Source of the DNA: Kitasatospora sp. NBC_00374
Lineage (GTDB): Bacteria > Actinomycetota > Actinomycetes > Streptomycetales > Streptomycetaceae
Length of the DNA: 64,000 nucleotides
Direction: 5' to 3'
Assembly: GCF_041434935.1 (NCBI RefSeq)
Contig: NZ_CP107964.1
Coordinates: 3,658,001 to 3,722,000, forward strand
The notes under the pieces are model-generated. The model worked only from the letters and a program-made list of their open reading frames with translations. It did no database searches and was not told the origin of the DNA. The position numbers and the translations under genes are program-made. Of the stretch, positions 29,801 through 39,312 are shown in pieces (position 1 is the stretch's first letter; the number at the start of each line of letters is the position of its first letter).

Positions 29801-31054
29801 GACCTTGGTGCCGTCGTCGTTCTGGAGGTGGTAGGCACCGGCGGAGTCCCGCACCAGCTCACCGGTGTGCGAGCCGAGCGAGATCGTGGCGTTCCAGCCT
29901 GCCCAGCACTCGTCGCCGGAATCCTCGATGCCCTGGTCCTTGCAGGCCTTGTAGGAGCGTTCGACGAAGCCCGGGCTGTAGCCCCAGCCGTCGCCGATCC
30001 ACGAGGACTGCGAGTTGCGGGCCGAGGTCTCGCCGTCGACCGACTGGGAGTCGTAGGACAGCCCGACGGACGGTGCGGCGCCGCCCAGCGACGGCGGCAC
30101 GGTGATCGGGTAGGAGTACGTGAAGGCGCCGGAGGCCGAGGCCGTCCAGGAGCCCGAGGCGGACAGCGAGGTCGCCCCGTAGTCGCCCTGCGAGCCGCCC
30201 GAACCGGCGACGGCCGCGACCGCCATCGAGGAGGAGCCGCCGGCGGCGGCCACTGCCGACGGCGAGGCGAAGGCGCTCAGCGCCTTCGGCTTCGCGGCGT
30301 TCGGCAGCGGGACCGTGCCCGAGAGCCTGCGCTCCTGCGGGTCGTTGGTGAACTCGATCGGTGTCTGCCTGCGGCAGGACGCCAGTTGAGGTGTGGTCAG
30401 TGCGCAGCCCGGCAGCGCCACCAGGCGCAGCCGGGAGGCCCAACCGCCGCCGTAGGCCTGCTCGATGGAGCTGTAGTCGAGGGAGACCGCGGCGCTGCCC
30501 GCGCCGGCCCTGCCGTCGGTGCGGGCGAGGCCGACGAGCAGGCCGTCGACGCCGGCGGCCTTGGCCTGCGGCCAGTCGGCGAGCTGCACCTTGACCGCCG
30601 AGGCCGGCGTCACCGGGGCCAGCGGGGCGACGAGGCCGCCCGCCCGGAGGCCGAGCTCCGAGACGGGAACGGACGCCACCGAGACCGGTGACGCCCCCGC
30701 CTTCAGGCTCTTGGCCGCCGAGCTGCCGGCCAGGTCGACGGTGGCCGTCGTCGCGCCGGGCCACTTCGCCGTGACCGGGGTGTGCGGCTTCAGTTCGCGC
30801 GCCCCCTTCGGTATCCCCGGCTTCGGCGTGGCGCCGGGGCTGTCCGCCGGGTGGCCCGGCACCTTGGGCTGCTGCTGGAGCGGATCGGCCGCCCAGACCT
30901 TGCCGGTGTAGCGGTACGGGCCGACGATGACGTCCGCGGCGATCGCCATCGGCGCCGCCAGCGAGAACGCGGCGACCGTCGCCACCGCGACCGTCCCCCG
31001 TCTCGCCCATCCCCTCCCCCGGGCACCCTGACGTTTCCGCACTCTCGCGCGCAT
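23795..31054 (-). CDS. Secreted RHS/YD-repeat exoprotein with lectin insert and toxin-like tip
   Basis: About 2,420 aa. A signal peptide ends near AAPMAIA. ATG 31054 is preferred (GGGGGA eight bases upstream) over ATG 31063. Order: a beta-rich N-terminal region with SYPITVPPSLGGAAPSVGLS; many YD/RHS repeats (YDSLGR, YDELGR, YNLQGG types); a bulb-type lectin module at about residues 1380-1475 with repeats of the kind MQADGNLVL and MQSDGNFVVWD; more RHS repeats; the RHS-associated core around RNYDPVVGRFLTADPVF and GGYTYAANNP (about 2020-2090). Then come a hydrophobic stretch (GSLVIDGVGLVKGAIAGV), a Pro/Thr linker, and a 125-residue tip (VIHGHGGYFGHGTTRV, YGPGDEIPNYTL, EPNMGVCHWVAC). The tip resembles the domain listed as 'putative adhesin Stv' in polymorphic toxins; that is from memory. 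Fits a polymorphic-toxin or contact-dependent effector. Confidence 0.9.
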   Translation of the reverse strand: MRARVRKRQGARGRGWARRGTVAVATVAAFSLAAPMAIAADVIVGPYRYTGKVWAADPLQQQPKVPGHPADSPGATPKPGIPKGARELKPHTPVTAKWPGATTATVDLAGSSAAKSLKAGASPVSVASVPVSELGLRAGGLVAPLAPVTPASAVKVQLADWPQAKAAGVDGLLVGLARTDGRAGAGSAAVSLDYSSIEQAYGGGWASRLRLVALPGCALTTPQLASCRRQTPIEFTNDPQERRLSGTVPLPNAAKPKALSAFASPSAVAAAGGSSSMAVAAVAGSGGSQGDYGATSLSASGSWTASASGAFTYSYPITVPPSLGGAAPSVGLSYDSQSVDGETSARNSQSSWIGDGWGYSPGFVERSYKACKDQGIEDSGDECWAGWNATISLGSHTGELVRDSAGAYHLQNDDGTKVERLTGASNGLWEGEYFKVTTTDGTAYYLGLNHAPGTTSDGATNSAWGVPIYHPKSGDPCYDSGKGNDSQCDKQPGYRFNLDFAVDPHGNVQRYDYATESNYYNMGYGQVAKDDKGGTLTAYTRGGRLTQISYGYQLPDVLAGREPAAKVVFNAAQRCTTSDSVCQESNLSKDTATNWPDTPYDLTCLSTDKNKVEGDDTDGVCLTGGPTFWQTTRLKSIDTKVRTASGWQDVDTYDLGQVFSDAGGTYDPVTGKTQDPKNAGALQSVMWLSEIKHTGKDTSAGGTGTLTLDPVTFTGLEMDNRVDGLSPAAPPLYHPRISSIQTDTGESVAVTYRAPECSRVNNTMPASADSNTMACYPVFWNTPGGKDPIEDWFHKTLVAQVTDSDRTKAGSPASVTNYTYSGGAAWHRDDSELTDDQHRTWGAFRGYRTVTSTTGAAPDPITQTVVSYLQGMDGDYKADGTRRSVKLANSLGEQASDSPWLSGTPQETATYTQAGGSVVKKSLTDEPSTEVTVTAVRSAWTSQDPAPAKLSVLPDLTARRVVSTSTRAMGLMSDNTTWRTTQSKSTFDSLGRISQVNDKGDLAVPSQETCVTTTYASAPAANPMMLMNPKETIGVVGPCGTPVTKTTLLSQKRMFYDGDGSVTTPGAFGSLGQNGTSLGLLTATQSVKSFDAAGKPEFQTVGGLSYDKYGRVTRSVDGVGAVTTTTYGPDSSILPTSLSTRSPLGWEASSTISPARSAVTHSVDANNRVSDVKFDALGRRTHVWKPGRRQADQTPDLVFTYAVHGAGDNPDPSTVTTQTLREDGSYATGVTIYDGLLRPRQTQSSTADNSAGRLVSSTFYDSHGWAVSTIAPYADVAHSAGTTLWAETNNTGPSVTRSVFDGLGRSVATQQVSFASTLWQSTKTYQGVDRVDSTLPEGGPSSTTYVDALGRSTSTISRDTTADRSLTSNSTIASGSSVVSKSVRLAMQADGNLVLTALAEGTTLWSSGTAGHPGAYAVMQSDGNFVVWDSAGTAKLWSTNTAGRAGAFLKVQGDDSVTLYDSANSPLWSTGTSNKASTADITTSYTYTPSGQLGSVKDTVGNVWSYTYDLHGQPISQTDPNTGTSRTSYDELGRVATTTDGRGQVLSFTYDSLGRRTGEYEGASTSDPSKLLAEWTYDSLGKGLPVASTRYVGGRNGSAYVTKVTGYNAAGQATGTSVVIPASEGKLAGTYGVTPSYTTNVGLLASTTYGTEGGLPAETVGYGYNLQGGLYSMGTPTTPYVTSTNYSPLGQVLQTTLGPAAKQLRTGQTYDQATGRLATNRVTLQTNTANPISDTGYGYDKSGNVTTVSETVSSGGTDRATDTQCFTYDAQDRLVTAWTDTKGTTPATAGQLARCRTTTPGAATIGGSAPYWLDWQYNQLGDRTQQVQHDVTGNAAKNTTQTSSYPGAGTLAAAKPNTVSSVSTTNPTTGVSTLAPLYDAAGNTKSRSVTGNKTSDQSISYDKEGRTESVVTDGKQASYVYDASGGLLIQRTPTTTKLYLFSGAEQLTLDNTTKAVAGQRYYRAPDGTVIVRSSGGAVCYQPRNVQGTAQLQIDAKTLAITRRAFDPFGNPRGTAPSGWADNNGFLGQPTEALSGLDLLGARNYDPVVGRFLTADPVFQIGDPNQMGGYTYAANNPTTGSDANGLNWLKDWANDAGSFLGGVGDCIIGDPYQWTVNAGSDFLNACSDGWNYYWEDKDDFGLIPEFGHTGYVDDTPLADLFNIDTNSDAYVAGQWTGTIGSLVIDGVGLVKGAIAGVKAFKAVRLAMKEGDSFVGAVRRLLGDDLPTTAPADPAPTTPKTDTPSTAKSGTTKGGDEPTTPAASSDATLSGGGESPGGGKPPHKNANVAQPTDGLRSDGDTVIHGHGGYFGHGTTRVPDGTIVCMYVDDGRKLDASKGLAIAGPGGPNYNPPHIYGPGDEIPNYTLSPLGYRSDNGLPHRYRLGSIIVNDDTLLSDILEPNMGVCHWVACRYPGYKNGANG

Positions 31055-31347
31055 GCGAATCATCCCCCAATGAACGATTTCGACCGGTCAAGACCTGAAT
31101 GTGCGTCACCTGACGGCACGTCTGACCAGCGGGAACCGTATTGCCACGCACGTTCGACCCGCAATACCCTTCCCCCGCAGTCACATCGTTCACGCTCCCT
31201 GCCAGTCGCCGCAGTTATCTCCGCAGCCGAACCGGCGGTGAACAGAGCGTGCACAAATCCCGCACTTCTCAGGCAAGTTGCGGGGTGCGACGCCCACCTG
31301 ACAGGCAGACATCTCTACCCGATCTACCAGAACCGAAGGATCACGTC
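31055..31347. other. Divergent promoter region of the two giant exoprotein genes
   Basis: 293 bp between two secreted-protein genes transcribed in opposite directions. An imperfect inverted repeat GTGCGTCA (31101-31108) / TGACGGCAC (31111-31119) lies on the RHS side and could be an operator. No clear -10/-35 pair was assigned on either strand. GAAGGA at 31335-31340 is the Shine-Dalgarno sequence of the rightward gene. Confidence 0.5.
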
Positions 31348-34300
31348 GTGGGGGAAAACACCCGCGTCCCTCTCAGAGGGACGCGACCACTGGCACGCCG
31401 TCTTGCGCTCACCGCTGCGCTGACCGGTCTCGTGCTCGGCGCCGCCGGCCCGGCCCTGGCAGCGGACGCCCAGCCGCCGGCGAAGGCGGACAGCGCACCC
31501 AGTACACCGCTGAAAGCGGCCTCGGACCGGGCGAAGAAGGACGGCAAGCCCGTCGCGGTCGAGGAGCTGACGACCGAGACCTCCCAGACCGTCGCCAACA
31601 CCGACGGCACCTTCAGCCTCACCACCCACATCCAGCCCACCCGGGTGCGGAAGAACGGCACCTGGACCGGCGTCGACCCGGCCCTGGCCAAGAACGGCGA
31701 CGGCACCCTCTCGCCGAAGGCCACCCCCTCGAACCTGACCCTGTCCGGCGGCGGCACCGGCCCCCTCGCCACCCTCACCGACAGCAAGGGCCGCAGGCTC
31801 GCCCTGACCTTCCCGGTCACCCTGCCCGCCCCCACCGTCACCGGTGACAGCGCGCTCTACAGCGGCGTCCTGCCCGGCGTCGACCTCAAGGTCATCGCCA
31901 CCGACCAGGGCGGCCTGCGCGAGGTCCTGGTCGTCCACGACGCCAAGGCCGCCGCCAACCCGGCACTGCAGTCCCTCAAGCTGGCCACAACCACCAGCAA
32001 CGGACTCGCCCTGGCGGCCGACCAGAACGGCACCGTCACCGCGAGGACCGCCGACGGCACCACCGCCTTCGCCGCCCCCACCCCCGTCATGTGGGACTCC
32101 GCCACCCAGACCCCCGCCGCCGCACCGGCCCCGAAGGCCAAGTCGGCCGCCCGCGGCACCGCCGGCGCCGACGAGGGCGCACCCGCCGCCCCCGCGCAGC
32201 CCACCCGCTCCACCGAGCGCGAGCCCGGGACCGGCTCCAAGGTCAAGCCCATCGCCGTCAAGGCCGAGCCCGGCGCGCTGACGCTGACCCCCGACGCCGG
32301 CCTGCTGACCGGGCCGGACACCGTCTGGCCGCTGTACATCGACCCCTCGGTCAGCCCGGTCACCAACGGCACCAGCCACTACGCCACCGTCAGGGAGGGC
32401 TGCCCGGGCCAGGGTGCCTACGACGTCGCCCAGGACAACGGCGAGGGCGCCGGCTACCAGCACTGGAACGACTGCCAGGGCCTCTACCGGTCCTTCTACC
32501 AGATCGACACCAGCAACCTGACGGCCGACATGGTGGTCTCCCGGTCGGAGTTCCACCTCACCGAGACCTACGGCGCCAGCTTCGACTGCAACCACCAGGC
32601 TCCGGTCTCGCTGGCGACCGTCAGCGAGCTCTACTCCGACGTCACCTGGAACCACAACCAGCCCTGGGTCGCGGGTGACGGCTGGCTCGGCGGCACCCAG
32701 TACCCGAAGAGCTCCAACATCTCCAACAAGTGCGGCAACCACGAGGCCGTCTTCGACGTGACCGGTCAGATGCAGAAACTCCCGGGGCACAACAGCAACT
32801 GGACCGTGGGCATCTTCGGCAACGAGACCAAGTCGTCCGGCAACAACGACTTCATGCGGTTCAACACCAACCCGTACGTGGTCACGGTGTTCGACATCGC
32901 CCCGAACGCCCCGGACACCATCGGCGTCAGCCCGCAGCCGCACAACCCCGACAGCAACGGCTGCGACGGCAACCCGGGCTGGATCGGCAACAGCGGCACC
33001 ACCGGCGGCGCCTCCAACATCACCCTGAACGCGCGCCTGTCCACCAAGATGAGCGGCGTCAACCTGCGGGCGATGGCCCATGTCTGGGACAACATGACCA
33101 ACGACGGCAGCGGCAACGCCGCCACCAGGTCATGGCCCTGGACCTCCTGGGTGAGCAGCGGCGGCACGGTCTACGACAACCTCGGTTTCACCGCCGAGGA
33201 CGGCCACCAGTACGGCTGGAACATGGTCGCCACCGACGGCACCCTCACCGGCCCCTCCTCGCCGTACTGCTACTTCAAGGTCGACCTGAGCGCCCCGAGC
33301 GTCCCGGCCTTCACCGACAACGCCGCCTTCCCGCCGCTCGGCGGCGACAAGGCGCCCACCGGCCACGCCGGCGACACCGGCGTCAAGGTCAAGGTCACCG
33401 CCAACGACCCCACCCCCGGCGGCTGCAACCGCGACGCCTGCATCAGCAGCGGCATCGACCGCTTCGAGTACTCCCTCGACACCAACCTCCCCGGCAGCGG
33501 CGCGACCAAGGTCGACGCCGTCCAGGCCGGCGGCGGCAACGCGAGCGCCGACATCCCGATCAGCGTCAGCAGCTCGCAGTGGGGCACCCACACCCTGTTC
33601 GTCCGCGCCGTCGACAAGGCCGGCAACACCCAGGGCACCGTGGGCCAGTACTCCTTCTTCGCCCCGTGGAACCCGAACGCCAAGGTCTCCCCCGGTGACC
33701 TCAACGCCGACGGTGTGCCCGACCTGGCCGCCACCACCACCGACGGCAACCTGGTGCTGATCCCCGGCGGCGGCACCGCCGACAGCACCGAGACCATCTC
33801 CACCCCGGCCAAGAGCCCCGACGGCAGCGGCTGGAACAACTACCTGATCGCCCACCGCGGCACCCTGACCGCGTCCATGGTCGACGACCTGTTCGCGTTC
33901 AACCGGAACACCCACAACCTGTACCTGTACGCCAACGACGCCACCACTCCCGGCGGCACCTCGGGCCACTTCACGCTGACCCAGAACATCGTCAACGTCA
34001 ACAACGCCCCCTCGTGCCCCGCCAAGGGCTCCGACGGCACCTGGAACAAGGTCACCCAGATCCTCGCCCCGGGCAAGCTCTCCCAGATGGCCGACGTGCC
34101 CGACCTGATCACGGTCGACAACAGGGAACTCTGGTACTACCCGGGCACCTACCAGGCGGGGTGCAACCTCGCCCAGGGCGTGAAGATCGGCACCGGCGAC
34201 TGGTCCAACACCACCCTGATCGCCCCCGGCACCGTCGACGGCGTCCCCGCCCTGTGGGCCCGCGAGAACACCACCGGCGCGATCACCAGCTACCCGCTGA

Positions 34301-36210
34301 CCTTCGACGTCAACGGCGCCCCCACCACCAGCATCACCGCCCCCACCGGTTCCGCCCTGGTCTCCGGCGTCAAGGACGCCGCGGGCAAGAACATGTGCGC
34401 CGACATCAGCAACGGCCGGACCGACAACGGCACCCCGGTCCAGCTCTGGAACTGCAACACCACCAACCCGCAGAAGTTCGTCCTGGGCGCGGACAACTCG
34501 ATCCACGTCCTCGGCAAGTGCGTGGACGCGGCCGGCAGCGGGAAGGTCAACGGCACGCTCATCCAGCTGTACGACTGCAACAACACCGGCGCCCAGCAGT
34601 GGGTCTCGGGCCCGGGCGGCTCCCTGAAGAACCCCCAGTCCGGCCTCTGCCTGGCCGACCCCGCGGCGTTCAACACCCCCGGCACCCAGCTCATCCTCTG
34701 GGACTGCCTCACCGACCACCCGGAGCAGAACTGGGCCGCCGCCACGGGCGACGTGCTGCCCGCCACCCAGGCGGCGCTCGCGCCGGGCGCCTCCAGCGCC
34801 GCGTACCCCGGCATCGGCTCCCCCGGTGACGTCAACGGCGACGGCTACCCGGACCTGTACACCATCGCGGGCAACGGGCGGATCAGCGTCCGGGCGGGCG
34901 TCAAGCCGCCGGCCGGTCCGACCGACCGCTGGAAGCTCACCGACACCTCCGACGCGGTCAACCCCGCCAACGCGCTGACCCTCAACGGCTCGGCCTCCTT
35001 CATCACCGACCGGGCCCACGGCAAGGTCCTCAGCCTCGCCGGCTCCACCGACTCCTCGGCCACCACGGCCAACCCGGTGGTGGACACCTCCAAGAGCTAC
35101 ACCGTCTCGGCCTGGGCCTACCTGACCAACACCAACGGCTACGCCAACGTGGTCGGCCAGTCCGGCACCAACGTGAGCGCCTTCTACCTGCAGTACTCGA
35201 AGGCCTTCAACGCCTGGGCCTTCGTCAGCCCGGCCATCGACTCGGCCACCCCCGGCAGCTACCCCGCCGTGTTCGCGAGCACCCCGCCCGTCCTCAACCG
35301 GTGGACCCACCTGGTCGGCAGCTACGACGCCGCCACCAAGGCCATGAGCCTGTACGTCGACGGCAACCTGGTCGGCACCAGCACCAACCCGTCGGCCTGG
35401 GCCTCGGCCGGCCAGCTCACCATCGGCAACGCCAAGAACGGCAACCCCTTCCCCGGCCGGATCAGCGACGTCCAGACCTGGACCACCGCACTCGCCCCGG
35501 GCGCGGTCCGCGCCGTCTACTCCGGCGTGGCGCAGTTCTCGGCCGTGCAGTCCCTGGGCTACCTCAACCAGCCCACCGACCGCTGGACGCTCGCCAACAC
35601 CGCCGACTCGGTCCGGCCGGCCAACGCACTGACCCTGAACGGTTCGGCCGCCCTCGTCAGCGACCCGGCCCGCGGCACCGTCCTCGGCCTGCCGGGCACC
35701 AGCGGATCCTCGGCCACCACGGCCGGCCCGGTGGTGGACACCTCCAGGAGCTACACCGTCTCGGCCTGGGCCTACCTGACCAACACCAACGGCTACGCCA
35801 CCGTGGTCGGCCAGTCCGGTGCGACCACGAGCGCCTTCTACCTGCAGTACTCGAAGGCGTTCAACGCCTGGGCCTTCGTCAGCCCGGCCATCGACTCGGC
35901 CAGCCCCGGCAGCTACCCCGCCGCGTTCGCGAGCACCCCGCCCGTCCTGAACAAGTGGACCCACCTGGTCGCCGTCTACAACGCGGCCGACAAGTCCATG
36001 AGTCTCTACGTCGACGGCAAGCTCGTGAGCTCGTCCGACAACCCGTCCGCCTGGGCCTCGGCCGGCCAGCTCACCATCGGCAACGCCAAGAACGACAACC
36101 CCTTCCCCGGCCGGATCAGCGACGTCCAGACCTGGACCACCGCACTCAGCCCCGCCGCCGTCGCCCTGCTCGACGGCAGCGACCAGCCCGTCCCGGTCCA
36201 GGTCAGCTGA
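31348..36210 (+). CDS. Giant secreted multi-module protein (DNRLRE-like, FG-GAP-like, ricin lectin, two LamG)
   Basis: 1,620 aa. GTG 31348 is chosen: GAAGGA lies seven bases upstream and the following residues form a signal peptide (RRLALTAALTGLVLGAAGPA) cut near PALA|ADA at about residue 38. Upstream in-frame codons to 31141 look non-coding. Modules: N-terminal beta region; DNRLRE-like domain at about 328-525 (PLYIDPSVSP, QIDTSNLTADMVVSRSEFHL); Ig-like region; FG-GAP/VCBS-like repeat at about 780 (SPGDLNADGVPDLAATTTDG); ricin-type beta-trefoil lectin at about 990-1130 with GTPVQLWNC, GTLIQLYDC and GTQLILWDC; a second FG-GAP-like repeat at about 1157; two LamG/concanavalin-like domains at about 1192-1391 and 1410-1608. 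No catalytic domain is recognised, so a carbohydrate- or matrix-binding exoprotein is likely. Divergent from the RHS gene. Confidence 0.88.
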   Translation: MGENTRVPLRGTRPLARRLALTAALTGLVLGAAGPALAADAQPPAKADSAPSTPLKAASDRAKKDGKPVAVEELTTETSQTVANTDGTFSLTTHIQPTRVRKNGTWTGVDPALAKNGDGTLSPKATPSNLTLSGGGTGPLATLTDSKGRRLALTFPVTLPAPTVTGDSALYSGVLPGVDLKVIATDQGGLREVLVVHDAKAAANPALQSLKLATTTSNGLALAADQNGTVTARTADGTTAFAAPTPVMWDSATQTPAAAPAPKAKSAARGTAGADEGAPAAPAQPTRSTEREPGTGSKVKPIAVKAEPGALTLTPDAGLLTGPDTVWPLYIDPSVSPVTNGTSHYATVREGCPGQGAYDVAQDNGEGAGYQHWNDCQGLYRSFYQIDTSNLTADMVVSRSEFHLTETYGASFDCNHQAPVSLATVSELYSDVTWNHNQPWVAGDGWLGGTQYPKSSNISNKCGNHEAVFDVTGQMQKLPGHNSNWTVGIFGNETKSSGNNDFMRFNTNPYVVTVFDIAPNAPDTIGVSPQPHNPDSNGCDGNPGWIGNSGTTGGASNITLNARLSTKMSGVNLRAMAHVWDNMTNDGSGNAATRSWPWTSWVSSGGTVYDNLGFTAEDGHQYGWNMVATDGTLTGPSSPYCYFKVDLSAPSVPAFTDNAAFPPLGGDKAPTGHAGDTGVKVKVTANDPTPGGCNRDACISSGIDRFEYSLDTNLPGSGATKVDAVQAGGGNASADIPISVSSSQWGTHTLFVRAVDKAGNTQGTVGQYSFFAPWNPNAKVSPGDLNADGVPDLAATTTDGNLVLIPGGGTADSTETISTPAKSPDGSGWNNYLIAHRGTLTASMVDDLFAFNRNTHNLYLYANDATTPGGTSGHFTLTQNIVNVNNAPSCPAKGSDGTWNKVTQILAPGKLSQMADVPDLITVDNRELWYYPGTYQAGCNLAQGVKIGTGDWSNTTLIAPGTVDGVPALWARENTTGAITSYPLTFDVNGAPTTSITAPTGSALVSGVKDAAGKNMCADISNGRTDNGTPVQLWNCNTTNPQKFVLGADNSIHVLGKCVDAAGSGKVNGTLIQLYDCNNTGAQQWVSGPGGSLKNPQSGLCLADPAAFNTPGTQLILWDCLTDHPEQNWAAATGDVLPATQAALAPGASSAAYPGIGSPGDVNGDGYPDLYTIAGNGRISVRAGVKPPAGPTDRWKLTDTSDAVNPANALTLNGSASFITDRAHGKVLSLAGSTDSSATTANPVVDTSKSYTVSAWAYLTNTNGYANVVGQSGTNVSAFYLQYSKAFNAWAFVSPAIDSATPGSYPAVFASTPPVLNRWTHLVGSYDAATKAMSLYVDGNLVGTSTNPSAWASAGQLTIGNAKNGNPFPGRISDVQTWTTALAPGAVRAVYSGVAQFSAVQSLGYLNQPTDRWTLANTADSVRPANALTLNGSAALVSDPARGTVLGLPGTSGSSATTAGPVVDTSRSYTVSAWAYLTNTNGYATVVGQSGATTSAFYLQYSKAFNAWAFVSPAIDSASPGSYPAAFASTPPVLNKWTHLVAVYNAADKSMSLYVDGKLVSSSDNPSAWASAGQLTIGNAKNDNPFPGRISDVQTWTTALSPAAVALLDGSDQPVPVQVS
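34921..36170 (+). repeat. Tandem duplication encoding two LamG-like domains
   Basis: Two copies start at 34921 and 35575, a period of 654 bp (218 codons). Long stretches are identical or nearly so, for example the parts coding SYTVSAWAYLTNTNGYA, AFYLQYSKAFNAWAFVSPAI and PFPGRISDVQTWTTAL. Divergence concentrates at the copy starts. This is a recent intragenic duplication or one held by gene conversion. Confidence 0.9.
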
Positions 36211-36228
36211 CCTGAGCCGGACAACACC

Positions 36229-36266
36229 GGAGGGGCCCGCCGCGATCACTCGCGGCGGGCCCCTCC
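36229..36266. terminator. Bidirectional hairpin between the exoprotein gene and glmS
   Basis: Perfect 17-bp stem GGAGGGGCCCGCCGCGA / TCGCGGCGGGCCCCTCC around the loop TCAC, lying between two convergent stops (36210 and 36282). Confidence 0.88.
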
Positions 36267-36281
36267 CCGTTCGGTTCCGCC

Positions 36282-38138
<1,857 letters not shown>

Positions 38139-38238
38139 GTGCGCCAGCATATGCGGGCGCGCGTTCGGCTTCTCCCGCGGCCGGTGCCCCGACGGGTGAC
38201 CGACACCACAGCACCGGCCCGGCTCCGTACGGCCCACA

Positions 38239-39231
38239 ATGGAGCTCGTGCTGACCGAACTCTGTAGCCGGGGCGCTCCCGCCACCCCCACGCCCTCCCC
38301 GTACGTGGACCTGGACCGGGCGGAGTGGAGCGCCCTGCGCGAACGGACCCCGCTGCCGCTGACCGCCGAGGAGGTCGAGCGGCTCCGCGGCCTCGGCACG
38401 GCCCTGGACCTCGACGAGGTCCGGGACGTCTACCTGCCGCTGTCCCGGCTGCTCAACCTCTACATCCACGCCACCCACGAGCTGCGCGGCGCCGTCGGCA
38501 CCTTCCTGGACGTCGCCGACACCGAGCGGGTCCGGACCCCATTCGTGATCGGCGTGGCCGGCTCGGTGGCGGTCGGCAAGTCCACCACCGCCCGCCTGCT
38601 CAAGGCGCTGCTGGCGCGCTGGCCCGAGCACCCGCGGGTCGAGCTGGTCACCACCGACGGATTCCTGCTGCCCAACGCCGAGCTGCGCCGCCGCGGCCTG
38701 ATGGCCCGCAAGGGCTTCCCGGAGTCGTACGACCGCCGGGCGCTGATGCGCTTCGTGGCGGACGTGAAGGCCGGCAAGGAGCAGGTGTCCGCCCCGGTGT
38801 ACTCGCACCTGGTGTACGACATCGTGCCGGACCGTCGCCTCACCGTGGAGCGCCCGGACATCCTGATCGTCGAGGGCCTGAACGTCCTCCAGCCGGCCCT
38901 GCCCGGCACCGACGGCCGCACCCGCCTGGCGGTCGCCGACTACTTCGACTTCTCGATCTACGTCGACGCCCGGACCGACGACATCGAGAGCTGGTACCTG
39001 TCGCGCTTCAAGAAGCTGCGCGACACCGCCTTCCAGAACCCGAACTCCTACTTCCGCCGGTTCACCGAAGTCCCGGAGGAGGAGGCGATGGAGTACGGCC
39101 GCCAGGTCTGGCGCACCATCAACAAGCCCAACCTGCTGGAGAACGTGCTGCCCACCCGCGGCCGCGCCACCCTGGTGCTCCAGAAGGGCGCCGACCACAA
39201 GGTGCGGCGCGCGCTGCTGCGCAAGCTCTGA
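38239..39231 (+). CDS. coaA: Type I pantothenate kinase
   Basis: 330 aa; ATP-dependent phosphorylation of pantothenate, the first step of CoA synthesis. Walker A is [21 protein letters not shown] and RKGFPESYD are family motifs; IVEGLNVLQ and [15 protein letters not shown] follow, with [11 protein letters not shown] near the end. ATG 38239 is taken; a GTG nine bases later is possible. It is divergent from glmS with a 100-bp gap and next to glmM, the normal streptomycete order. Confidence 0.96.
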   Translation: MELVLTELCSRGAPATPTPSPYVDLDRAEWSALRERTPLPLTAEEVERLRGLGTALDLDEVRDVYLPLSRLLNLYIHATHELRGAVGTFLDVADTERVRTPFVIGVAGSVAVGKSTTARLLKALLARWPEHPRVELVTTDGFLLPNAELRRRGLMARKGFPESYDRRALMRFVADVKAGKEQVSAPVYSHLVYDIVPDRRLTVERPDILIVEGLNVLQPALPGTDGRTRLAVADYFDFSIYVDARTDDIESWYLSRFKKLRDTAFQNPNSYFRRFTEVPEEEAMEYGRQVWRTINKPNLLENVLPTRGRATLVLQKGADHKVRRALLRKL

Positions 39232-39251
39232 GGGCAGGCCGCCCGGCCGGG

Positions 39252-39305
39252 CCTGAGAACTCGTCAGCGCGCCTCCCCGGGGAGGCGCGCTGACGAGTTT
39301 TCAGG
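39252..39305. terminator. Long palindromic terminator between coaA and glmM
   Basis: A 27-base arm (39252-39278) is followed at once by its complement (39279-39305), with one G-T wobble (39257/39300) and a CCCCGGGG centre. Read rightward, the descending arm includes TTTT, a short U-tract for coaA. It lies between convergent stops. Confidence 0.88.
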
Positions 39306-39312
39306 GCGGGTG

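Noticed and set aside
27221-30691. 1,156-aa plus-strand frame opposite the RHS gene
   Set aside because: Antisense shadow: RHS repeats make a regular reverse-strand pattern that stays open. No ribosome site or family match.
23795-31054. CRISPR-like or short-repeat array within the RHS gene
   Set aside because: Repeats are degenerate YD-protein repeats, not regularly spaced identical DNA repeats.
31141-31347. N-terminal extension of the LamG exoprotein to 31141
   Set aside because: The signal peptide and Shine-Dalgarno sequence place the start at GTG 31348; upstream residues are not signal-like.
22297-36281. Prophage or integrative element explanation for the island
   Set aside because: No integrase, transposase, attachment-site duplication or tRNA gene is visible within or beside it.
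38139-38399. N-terminal extension of GlmS
   Set aside because: GlmS needs Cys directly after the initiator Met (MCGIVGY), so 38138 is the start; the extension overlaps the coaA gene.
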